From contig MU657241.1 of assembly GCA_026770575.1 (NCBI GenBank), forward strand, positions 222,540 to 234,080: a DNA stretch of 11,541 nucleotides, read 5' to 3'. Under the pieces are notes generated by a model. That model saw nothing but the letters and a program-made list of their open reading frames with translations. It was not told where the DNA came from and did not search any database. This DNA is from Pelagophyceae sp. CCMP2097. Taxonomy: Eukaryota > Sar > Pelagophyceae. Position numbers and translations under genes: made by a program. Shown in pieces: positions 1-7,114 of this stretch; the first letter of the stretch is position 1, and every line of letters starts with the position of its first letter.

Positions 1-105
1 ATCCCCAACGCGACGAAGCTCGCCCGGCACGCCGCGGCTTGCTGCGCGCTGCCGCAAGCCGCGCTCGAAGACCCCGACTCGGAGGGGCCTATTCTTATCG
101 AGTAA
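1..105 (+). CDS. 3' end of an unidentified gene (partial, C-terminal 34 residues)
   Basis: The first base starts an open frame of 34 codons that ends in TAA at 103-105. Nearly every codon in this stretch ends in G or C until the last few, which is the same bias seen in the well-supported genes of this window. The peptide is Ala/Cys-rich in its first half (it includes HAAACCALPQAALEDPDSEG) and ends in a short acidic and aliphatic tail, PILIE. Base composition drops abruptly to A/T-rich right after the stop, as expected for a 3' untranslated region. The gene starts to the left of the window, so neither its length nor its family can be judged, and I do not recognise it. It converges on the repeat-protein gene that ends at 329. 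The alternative is a chance open frame in GC-rich DNA. Confidence 0.5.
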   Translation: MPNATKLARHAAACCALPQAALEDPDSEGPILIE

Positions 106-181
106 ATTTTCTCAATTGTCTGCAGTCACTCGTTCGAAACTCGGCTGTGTCGGCGGAGTCGGCCGCCGTGAAAGGCCGATA

Positions 182-289
182 GTAAGTTACCGTTTTGGCA
201 CCGACGGTAAGTTACTTTGAGCCCTCGGTGACATTCCCAGATTATTCCCGGTAAATTACCGTAAGGGTAAGTTACTACTTTGTTACCGT
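182..289. repeat. Cluster of GTAAGTTAC / TTACCGT motifs in a convergent spacer
   Basis: Three exact copies of GTAAGTTAC lie at 182-190, 207-215 and 267-275, with a variant GTAAATTAC at 251-259. TTACCGT occurs at 187-193, 256-262 and 283-289, and its reverse complement ACGGTAA at 204-210. The 13-mer at 249-261, CGGTAAATTACCG, is a perfect palindrome around its central base. The cluster sits between the stop codons of two convergent genes (103-105 and 329-331), so it falls in one or both 3' untranslated regions or in the spacer. A role in 3'-end formation, a protein-binding array or the remnant of a small element are all possible; the sequence alone does not decide. Confidence 0.75.
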
Positions 290-328
290 CCTATCACTAA
301 TTCCAAAGAGGCGTTGCAAAAGGGATTG

Positions 329-3300
329 TTAGTGCCGTCGCTCGCCGGCGTCGTGCTCCCAGGCGTGGCCGCGGTTGAGCTCCTCGCGGCTCGTGTAGTC
401 GCTCGAGTAGTCGCGGTAGTTGATGCCGTCTGTATCTTTGCCGATGAGGCCTTTGGGGCCGTCGTCTTCGTCGACCTCGTCATCCTCGTCCGTATTCGTC
501 GCGACTTCCGCGGCCAGGTCGGCGCGCGCGAGCTGCTTGGCCGTCTCCGTGGCTTCGCGTAAAGCTTGCTTGACGCGCTTCTCTTCGTCGCGGACTTTAT
601 CCGAGAGCGCCCGCGCGTCCTTGACGATGGCAGCGGCCTCGAAGAGCGTCGGGACGTCGACGGCGCAGTCGCGGAAGGCCTGCTCCAAATCGTTCAAGTC
701 GCCAGTGTCGAAGATCCAGATCTTTTCCTGGGCCTCTTGCGCGATGGCCGCCACGAGGTCGGCGGGAAACGTGCCGCAGTCTGCAAAGGCTCGAGTCACG
801 TTGACCAGGTCGCGCGGCGAAAAGGCGGCCATCTTCGCCATGGCTTCCGCGCCGATGGCGGCGAAGACGTCCTTGTGAGCAAGGTAGAGGTCGGCCTGCG
901 AATACGCGCGCGCCAGGTTGGCCAATTCAGCGGCTTCAAAGTGTTTCAGCTTCTTGGCAGCCTGGTCCGCCACGACCTCGAACAACCTCGGCGCGGTGAT
1001 CTTGGCGGTGCTAAAGGCCCAGGCGATGTTGGCCAGCTCGTGCGAGTCGAATTCCCGGATGGTCTTCTCCGCTTGAAGAGCGATCGCGGCGTACATTTCC
1101 GGGGATTCGACCTTTGCAGTCGCAAAGGCCCAGGCCATGATCGAGAGCTCCGTCGCGTCAAAGTCGCGGACAATGTCCGGCACGTGCGACGCGACGGCGG
1201 AGAATAAAGCGCGTTGCGTGGTTTGCGCGGCGCCGGCTCTGGAATACGCATAAACCACAGAGGCTAAAGCGTGGGGCTTGAACTTGTCCAGCCTCTCCAC
1301 GACGTGCGGCGCCGCGAGCTCGAACAAGTCCTGGGCGGCGCCGTGGCCGCCGTTCTTGGAGAAGGCCCAGAGAAGATTGGCGAGTTGCTCCTCGTCAAAG
1401 TCTTCCACTTTCAATCGCGCTTCCCCCGCAAACGCGGCGAACATGGCCGGCGCGCGGACGTCTGCGTTCGCAAAGGCCCAGGCGATGGTGGCCATGTTCT
1501 TGGGCGAGAGCGAGACGACTCTGAACGTGGCCTCCTCGCCAATGGCGTTGTACAGACCCTGAGACTTCTTGCCCATGGTCGACAGGGCCCAAGACATCGT
1601 CTCCAAGTCGTAGGGCAAGAACCTGGTGGCTTCCTTGGTGGCGTGCTTGACGACGAGCTTGTGGAATTCGGGCGCTTTGATCTTGGCTTTGGCAAAGCCC
1701 CACATACAGTTCGCCAGATCCGTCGGCGAGAACAGCTTAATCTTCTGCGGCGCGTAGAGCACCATCGTGTCGAAGAGGTGCTGCGAATGCACCCCGGCCT
1801 TTGCGAAAGCCCAGACCTAGAGGGGTTTTCAAAGGCCCAGGCGTGGCTGACGTCTCTTCACCCTCGAGGGGCTCCCCTCCCCGGGTGAGATGCATTTTTT
1901 GTTGCATCTCTCTTGCGACCCCGCCTCCGTCCGAGGCGACTCGTTGCGGTGGTCCTGGTTTGCCCGTCCCGGTACGACGATTTTTGCCCGTCCCGGTACG
2001 ACGATCCACGCAGACGCGGGAAAGGACGGTGTCGGCAAACTCCTGCCCGCGGAAGCCCGGGATGCGTTCCGGCGCGGCGTCCGCAACATATGCGAAGATC
2101 TGCGGCGCGTGGAAGTCCGCTTCGGCATAAGCCCAGACGGCCATGGACATGCTGGACGTCTTCCAGCCGCGGATCTTGGATTGAGAGAGGTCCTGCGAGA
2201 CCACGTCAAAGAAGCGATGCCCGCTCGGCCGCTTCGTCGCCCCGGCCTTTGCAAAGGCCCATAGCGTCGTGGAGAGGTCGTAGTGCGTGAACTTTGAAAG
2301 TTGGAGCACCGTCTGATCGGCGACTCCCTCGAAGAGATTTGGGGCTTGATAGCCCATCGTTGCGTACGCCCACACGACAATCGAAAGCTCCTGCGGCGTG
2401 AAGCGCCCCAATTGCCTCAAGGCCGCCGGCACCGCCGCGGCAAAGAGGTCTCGCGCGTCGATGCCCGCCGCGCCAAAAGCCCATAACAAGTTTGCCAGCT
2501 TTTCGCTATTGAACTTGGATATCTCTCGAATCGAGACCTGCGCCACCGCCAGCAACAACGGCCGGGCGGATTCGATGTTGTCCATTCGAGCGACGGACCA
2601 CGCGACGTTCGCTAAATGCTTGGCCGACAGCGAATCCACCCGTGAAACCATGTCGTCGCACATCTTCTGAGTCCGAGGGTCGTGCACGTCCGGCAAAGGG
2701 TACCGGCGTCGGGCGTAAATCGTGGCGATGTGGAAAATGCAGTTGGCCAGGTTGGAGTCCGTATATGTCGAGGAATGGGCTTTGTATTGGAATAACACTT
2801 CATACGGAGACTCGCACCTGTAAATCTTCTTGTTCCGAAACGTCGCCGCCGCCTTGGCGTCCTCCCTGGCTTGCGCAAGAGCCTCGCGCTGGAACCGTTC
2901 GGCCTCTGCCTCTGAGACGGGGCCCGCGTCCACCTCGGCGGGAGCGTGGACGTCGACAAAGTTTCCAGTCGACTCAAAGTCCTTCTTCCGCAGTAAAAGC
3001 GAACCGCCGCGCAGGCAGTTCTCGTCGATGGTGACCTATGAGCGTGTCTCGACGGGCCGAGCGTCCCAGAGAGGGGCCGCCCTGCTTCCGTCTCAGAGAG
3101 CGCCTCCTTGCTCTCTGCCGGCCCGCCGCGTTGCCGGACGCGGCTTTGCACGTCTGGTTTCAGGTCTCCGTAGTCGATATCGCGTTGGCGCAAGCCGCGC
3201 TTCTGCCTGCGAGAGTCGTACGCGCCGCTGGTGAGCACGCTGCCGTCGGGCTCGATGTGCGACTCCTCATCTAAGGCGGCGTCGCCGAAGAGATGGCCAT

Positions 3301-3778
3301 CGTCGAACTTGTTGTCCTGGATGAGCAGACCTACGAAACGCTCAAATACCGCGAGAAGACAGCAGACCCAGCCCCGGACCGTAGAGGGCCCGTATACGAC
3401 CATCGAGAAGACCGTCTAGGGGCCGCAGCGGGCTGTTGAGGGGCATTCGAAGACCATGTAGAGGCCCGGGCTGCACGGGGGCCTCGATGGTTGTTTGCCA
3501 AGGTGTAGACGCAGTCGCGCGCCGATGCTGTCGTACTGCCTCGGCGCCCGAGACGCGGCAGAGTCCCAGAAGTTGGGCTCCGGATCCTCTGCCGATTTCG
3601 GCTTCTTCGCCTCGTCGTCGCGGTACGAGCCGAAGATTGGGTTTTCCTTCGAAGCGTTCTTCTCCGCCTCTGCCTTGTCAAGACCCCAGTACGCCCGCGC
3701 CTGCAGCGGCGCAAACGGCGCCGCGCCGCGCCGTGCAGCCCGCGGCAGCACGCGCCGCAGCGCCACGCGGCTCGCCAT
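329..3778 (-). CDS. Mitochondrion-targeted helical-repeat protein (HPR-like, ~17 repeats, ~980 aa), four exons
   Basis: Probable organellar RNA-binding protein. Proposed exons on the minus strand are 3778-3511, 3330-3152, 3035-2028 and 1816-329. All three introns are GT-AG (180, 116 and 211 nt) and the summed exons stay in frame: 2943 nt, 980 residues plus stop. Residues 1-34 are rich in Arg and Ala with no acidic residues before WGLD and include LQARAYWG, like a mitochondrial presequence. Residues ~35-240 are charged and probably disordered. From ~243 to ~890 there are about 17 units of ~37 residues with core patterns such as LANIAWAFSTA followed by AP-LF. The last ~90 residues are a charged, coiled-coil-like and acidic tail. 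The units resemble heptatricopeptide (HPR) and FAST-kinase-like arrays of organelle RNA factors, but I see no RAP domain at the C-terminus. Intron 3 interrupts a repeat just before its WAF core, and splicing restores a perfect unit. Intron 1 is the least certain; a differently split exon there is possible. Confidence 0.85.
1887..1910. repeat. Perfect 8-bp hairpin within intron 3
   Basis: GAGATGCA (1887-1894) and TGCATCTC (1903-1910) are exact reverse complements around an 8-nt T-rich loop, inside the intron of the minus-strand repeat-protein gene. Confidence 0.8.
1959..2004. repeat. Two-copy tandem duplication, period 24, within intron 3
   Basis: A 22-nt unit beginning TTTGCCCGTCCCGG is present twice without a mismatch, at 1959-1980 and 1983-2004, separated by TT. 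It lies near the donor end of the intron on the minus strand. An exact two-copy array suggests a recent local duplication. Confidence 0.9.
3094..3117. repeat. Perfect 8-bp hairpin within intron 2 of the repeat-protein gene
   Basis: CAGAGAGC (3094-3101) and GCTCTCTG (3110-3117) are reverse complements with an 8-nt loop. They fall within the proposed intron 3036-3151, whose donor is GTGCAA after a GAC codon and whose acceptor is CATAG before GTCACC. The arm and loop sizes equal those of the hairpin in intron 3, though the sequences differ. Confidence 0.7.
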
Positions 3779-4068
3779 ACAGAGGCGCGCGTGCCCTTCC
3801 GCAGAGGCCTTCGGCGGTCTTCCACGGCGAGTCGGCGATCTTTTTCTCTTTCCGGTCCGAAGTTCGACACGACAACCCTCCTACGACGGCGGTTACGTAC
3901 CGGCTCGTCCGAGGGGTGCCCCGCGGTGGTGTGCTCGGCTTGGGGCCGTGCGCCGTGTGAAAAGGGTTGTTAGAATGCCGGGTATGTGTTAGAAGAATAG
4001 TGTTAGAATGCCCGAGTATGTGTTGCAAGAACACTCCGATCTTAGAACGGATGCCCGGGCGGGACAGG
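3779..4068 (-). promoter_or_regulatory. Spacer between the reductase stop and the repeat-protein start
   Basis: Both flanking genes run on the minus strand, so this 290-base stretch should hold the 3' untranslated region of the reductase gene (right side) and the promoter and 5' leader of the repeat-protein gene (left side). The right part, about 3960-4040, is A/T/G-rich and contains a two-copy 33-bp repeat. The left part, about 3780-3950, is more GC-rich and open in several frames, with no codon pattern that I trust as a gene. No clear TATA box or polyadenylation signal is seen. Confidence 0.45.
3968..4033. repeat. Imperfect two-copy tandem repeat, period 33
   Basis: TGTTAGAATGCC begins copies at 3968 and 4001, and both continue with a TATGTGTT segment. 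The first 23 positions agree except for two substitutions (CGGG versus CCGA), after which the copies diverge. The repeat lies just beyond the stop codon of the methylenetetrahydrofolate reductase gene. Confidence 0.8.
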
Positions 4069-5583
4069 TCAGCGGCGGAGCAGCTTGCACAAGATGGCGA
4101 ACGTCGCGGCGGCGGCGGCGGCGGCGGCGGCGAGGTGCTTGAGGCGCTCGTTGCGCCGTTCGCGCGCTTCCGCCGCGGAGAGGCGGTCGATGATGGCCAA
4201 AGTCGTCTTCTCCAGGTTGAGCGTGTAAAAGTGCAGCCCCGGCGCGCCGCAGCGCAAGAGGTCGCGGCACATTTCAGTGCCAAAGTCGATGCCGAAGGCC
4301 TTTAAAGCATCGTCGTCGTCCCTCGCAGCGTCCGCCCTCTTATTCACCGCCAGGGGCACGCGCGACTTGCAGATGGCCGTCATTCTCTTGAAGCCGCCGT
4401 GCTGCTGGATCAGCATGAGGCCCGGCACGATTGGGACGAGAATGCCGGCGTTGCGGCAGGCGGAGACGAAAGAAGAGTACACACCAACGTCAAAAAACAT
4501 CTGCGTGATGATCAGATCCGCCCCCGCGTCGACCTTGGTCTTCAAGTACGCGATTTCGACGGCAAAGGCGGCATCTCGGCAGACGAAGACTCGCTCTTTG
4601 CCCGAAGCGTTGACGTCGCGGCGACACCGCGTCTTTTCAGAAGCCGTCAGCGCTTCTTCCGCCACTTCCGTGATCACGTCCGGGTGGCCCTCGGGGTAGC
4701 CTGCGACGGAGATGCAGAAGAAGTCTCCGTGTTCTTGGCGGATGAACTTGACCAAGTCGAGGGCGCACTCAAAGCCTCCGGCAGTCGCCTCCCACCTAGA
4801 AAATCACGTCGAGGCGCCGAGTTGGAATCGAACTCGACGAGACAAAGGCTCTTGACTCCATCCGCGGCTCCATCACGGCCTCTCTCCAAGCGACCCATCT
4901 CCAATCAGCAGATCAATGTTTCTTCAATGCAGGAGGCCTCGCACGCGCGCCGCTGTTACCACAGCGCGCGCGGGCCGCCGCATGAATTAAAGTCAGCGAT
5001 TCTGATACGAGCATCACTTTGGGCCGGTCGCTCTCTCCGATGGGTTCTACTCGACGCCTCTCGAGTGCTACTCGACGCCTCTCGAGAGTGCACCTTTGCG
5101 AAAAAGTCCCACCAGATTGGACGCCGCTTCCGCGCTTGTCCTGCCCCGCGGGCGCGTCTCCGCGGAGGGCGACGATGTTGCAGATTCCATTGCTCTTGCA
5201 TTGGTCGAGAGCGTTGGTGACGTCTCCCCGCGCCACGTTCGTACATGTCAAGTGCATGTTCGCCTCCAGGCCGAGCTGCTTCATCGTCACCGTCAGCGCG
5301 AGCGTCAGCGCGCTGGTTGAGCCGCCGGCGCCCCATGTCATGTCGCAGAAAAGAGGAGTAGCCGTGTCGCGCATCCGCGCCAATCTTGCCTCCAGGTTCG
5401 CAACGCCGCTCTCCGTCCGGGGCGGGTAGAACTCGTACCTGCGCACGCCGTCAAACGCACGGCCCACCCCAAAGGCCAAAGCGAGCCGATCCTTTCAGGA
5501 GGCAAGTTTGGAAAAGGGACTCACGAGACCCAAGATTCATTCTTCGCCGCCTTTGCCGCAATCAGGTCGCAGATCTTCGGCAT
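4069..5583 (-). CDS. Methylenetetrahydrofolate reductase (catalytic domain only), three exons
   Basis: This FAD-dependent TIM-barrel enzyme reduces 5,10-methylene-THF to 5-methyl-THF, supplying methyl groups for methionine synthesis. Exons on the minus strand are 5583-5525, 5438-5094 and 4795-4069 (1131 nt, 376 aa). Intron 1 (86 nt) has donor GTGAGT and acceptor CGCAG; intron 2 is 298 nt. The start MPKICDLIAAKAAKNESW leads into SYEFYPPRT, the family's FEFFPPKT motif, with catalytic Glu22 (equivalent to E. coli Glu28). Other landmarks are DMTWGAGG (52-59), MHLTCTN (81-87), ALRGD with Asp114 (the conserved FAD-site Asp), AGYPEGHPD, DAGADLIITQMFFD, PIVPGLMLI and GLHFYTLN. The C-terminal AdoMet-binding regulatory domain of animal and plant enzymes is absent. 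Instead the chain ends in an Ala-rich hydrophobic stretch plus KLLRR. At the exon 2/3 junction the GT donor adds about 14 residues compared with the family, whereas a GC donor at 5135 would restore the usual GQDKWEAT. Confidence 0.93.
4107..4132. repeat. CGG/CCG trinucleotide microsatellite inside the reductase C-terminus
   Basis: Eight consecutive CGG triplets plus CG occur on the plus strand. Read on the minus strand they are GCC codons and encode most of the polyalanine run near the end of the reductase. Confidence 0.9.
4944..4972. repeat. GC-rich hairpin within reductase intron 2
   Basis: CGCTGT (4951-4956) pairs with ACAGCG (4961-4966) around the loop TACC. After a one-base bulge (4950) six more pairs form between CGCGCG (4944-4949) and CGCGCG (4967-4972). 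It lies in the middle of the 298-nt intron. Confidence 0.7.
5047..5086. repeat. Two-copy tandem duplication, period 21, within reductase intron 2
   Basis: CTACTCGACGCCTCTCGAG occurs at 5047-5065 and again at 5068-5086 with no mismatch; the two bases between copies are TG. On the minus strand the array lies immediately downstream of the proposed donor at 5093, the same relative position as the tandem duplication in intron 3 of the neighbouring gene. Confidence 0.9.
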
Positions 5584-5822
5584 CCTGCAATGCTGCTGCG
5601 CGGGCCGAACCCTGCGACGTCGAGAGTTGGGGCCAAACCGGCAAAGCCCTGCAGCTGTGGTCGCGGCCGGAATCCAAGCGATACAAATTTGTTGCGGTTG
5701 AAGTGTCGTTGGGGATTTGTTTGCGTTACATGTATGCCTTTTATACGTTTGAAAAACGGATCTTTCAAAAGCGGTCAAAAGTGCTTCTGCGCGGGCTGCT
5801 CGGACGTCCGAGGTCGGCGGAG
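5584..5822. promoter_or_regulatory. Divergent promoter region between the reductase and the 5823 gene
   Basis: Two genes start away from each other from this 239-bp interval. Its right half, about 5685-5780, is clearly more A/T-rich than the genes on either side. A TATA-like TTTATAC at 5740-5746 lies about 80 nt upstream of the plus-strand ATG at 5823. No equally clear element is seen upstream of the minus-strand ATG at 5583. The functional assignment is inferred from gene orientation and composition. Confidence 0.45.
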
Positions 5823-6277
5823 ATGAGCGAGTACGCCGAGGCTCACGTGGCCGACGCGCCGGCGGCCGCGGCGACGTGGTTCTTCGACGTTCAAAGCCTC
5901 TGCGCCGCAGTCCTCGTGCCGGCGCTCGCCCCCGACGACGCCCCCGCGGTCCTGCCCGAGACGACCGCGGCGATGTTCGGCGCGGCGCTCCCGCCGCCCC
6001 ACGAGGCCACCGCAGCTCTGGTGCGCGGCATCCTCGACGACGACGTGAAAAAAAACGACGCGCGCCGTTGCCTGCGCTGCGCGGGCTGCCGCGCCCGGCG
6101 GCCGCGCCGGCACGCGCAGTCTAGGTCGCGCAGCCGTCCAAGTCAACGACTGACAGAGACGGCCAGCGCGCGCCGCTCACGTGGAGGAGGAACGCCAAGG
6201 ATACCGGTCCGCGGCGGTCGCACCCGCGGTGGTCGCTCGCGCTCCAGCGCCTCGAGAACGTCCTCTTCGACGAGTGA
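5823..6277 (+). CDS. Unrecognised small protein, two exons
   Basis: I do not recognise a family. The frame from ATG 5823 has strong G/C third positions up to about 6118 and begins MSEYAEAHVADAPAAAATWF, an Ala-rich, mildly acidic sequence with several aliphatic stretches. It then loses the bias. Another frame takes over from about 6157-6167 and runs to TGA at 6275-6277, encoding TWRRNAKDTG and ending LALQRLENVLFDE. Frame continuity allows at least two GT-AG introns: 6119-6156 (38 nt, 138-residue product, retaining a Cys/Arg-rich segment RCLRCAGCRARRPRR) or 6045-6166 (122 nt, 110-residue product, donor GTGAAA, with a CTGAC branch-point-like motif near the acceptor). I prefer the longer intron because its donor is better and it avoids the Arg-rich stretch. 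The gene is divergent from the reductase. Confidence 0.5.
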
Positions 6278-6300
6278 GCGCCCTCTTCGACGAGCGAGCG
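6262..6300. repeat. Two-copy tandem duplication spanning a stop codon, period 20
   Basis: CCTCTTCGACGAGTGAGCG (6262-6280) and CCTCTTCGACGAGCGAGCG (6282-6300) differ at one base. The first copy contains the proposed TGA stop of the 5823 gene; the second copy has CGA at that place. Because the period is 20, the second copy is not in the same frame. Confidence 0.85.
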
Positions 6301-7114
6301 AAACGCCCGCGGAGGGAACACTCGAGACCCAAGCGGGCCCCGGACTGACACAGCCCGCTCAAAACTTTCCACGCCGCCGGAAAGCGCAAACGATTTTTGT
6401 ACATAGATCTATAATGACATACTTCCTCCGCCGCGTGCGGCCGCGGAGCGTTTGAGGCACTCCGGGCCTCGGAAAAGCCAACGAGCAACGTTCGCCGTCC
6501 CTCCGGAGAATCACTTATACCCTTCTGTGACAATCGCCGTTGCCGCGCCGCTACAGCCACTCTCAACCAGCGAATGCCTCGACTCCTCAGTCCTTTCGTT
6601 TGTTCTTGGACGTTGCTTTGGAAGTCAAGGACCCTTGCCTGCTTCTCAAAGATCCAGCCTGGTTGGGGCTGGAAAGGGGAGCGTTGACCTCGAGGTCCTC
6701 GAGGCCAGTTATCCGCTGAAAATATCGTTCAACATTTGCGGTGGTAGCCCACGTCATGCATTTGAAACCGACGCGCCGACGCCAACGCTGACGGATGTTC
6801 ATCTCAAAAGAACTACTAGGAATTCCTATCAAGTTTAAGTTGGCGCGCGGAAAAATCGTGCGGAGTCCTCGAGCCACTCGCCTTCGCCGCATCGTGAGCG
6901 GCCTCGCGTTGGACCGTTTGGCCCCCGCGGCGGCCCCGACGGGCGCTGTGAAGGAGTCGAGCGCTGGACTTTGCACGCGGTAGCGGCGGTAGCGGCGCGG
7001 CTGGGGCAGAAAAGAGCTTCGCCCCTCGCTCCCGGAGGCCTCGCGCACGTCGCGCAAGAGCTGACTATTGTCGAGCCACGCGCCGACGAGCGGCGCGGCC
7101 GCCGCGCCGGCCGC
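6278..7114. other. 837-bp stretch with no committed gene
   Basis: This interval should contain the 3' end of the 5823 gene and the promoter and leader of the glycosyltransferase gene. From 6278 to about 6840 base composition is mixed, with A/T-rich patches (ATAGATCTATAATGACATAC near 6402-6421), two adjacent CCTCGAGG palindromes near 6688-6704 and an AGGAATTCCT palindrome near 6818; I see no coding pattern. From about 6840 to 7114 the minus strand has G/C-biased third positions in a frame containing GAWLDNSQLLRDVREASG, but it has no ATG and the plus strand shows a comparable bias in places, so no gene is called. Confidence 0.5.

Larger units (their letters stand above)
1817..2027 (-). other. 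Intron 3 of the repeat-protein gene, containing a decayed repeat relic
   Basis: The donor GTCCTT follows the codons for EFADT, and the acceptor CTCTAG precedes GTC TGG GCT TTC (VWAF). Removing 211 nt makes EFADTVWAFAKAG, matching the other repeat units. The intron frame could be read through, but the result breaks the repeat pattern. Inside the intron, 1830-1843 (plus strand CAAAGGCCCAGGCG) is identical to part of a true repeat-encoding stretch in the last exon near 1472-1486. On the minus strand it would encode AWAF, so it looks like a relic of a repeat unit. A second possible donor, GTCTGC, lies 12 nt further in and would add VLSR. Confidence 0.75.

Noticed and set aside
130..150. CTCGTTCGAAACTCG resembling a tRNA T-loop on the plus strand
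   Set aside because: There is no matching stem at the correct spacing and no other tRNA arms nearby.
420..1888. Several plus-strand open frames across the repeat-protein gene
   Set aside because: They are antisense to an exon with clear protein repeats and have no codon bias or recognisable sequence of their own.
1737..2027. Read-through of the repeat-protein frame across the intron as coding sequence
   Set aside because: The read-through has no repeat pattern and loses codon bias. Splicing at 2027/1817 restores a perfect repeat unit and keeps the frame.
4819..4835. T-arm / B-box-like sequence on the minus strand (GAGTTCGATTCCAACTC) in reductase intron 2
   Set aside because: It contains GTTCGATTCC like a tRNA T-loop, but no acceptor, D or anticodon arms could be assembled around it. 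A lone B-box-like motif does not support a tRNA or SINE call.
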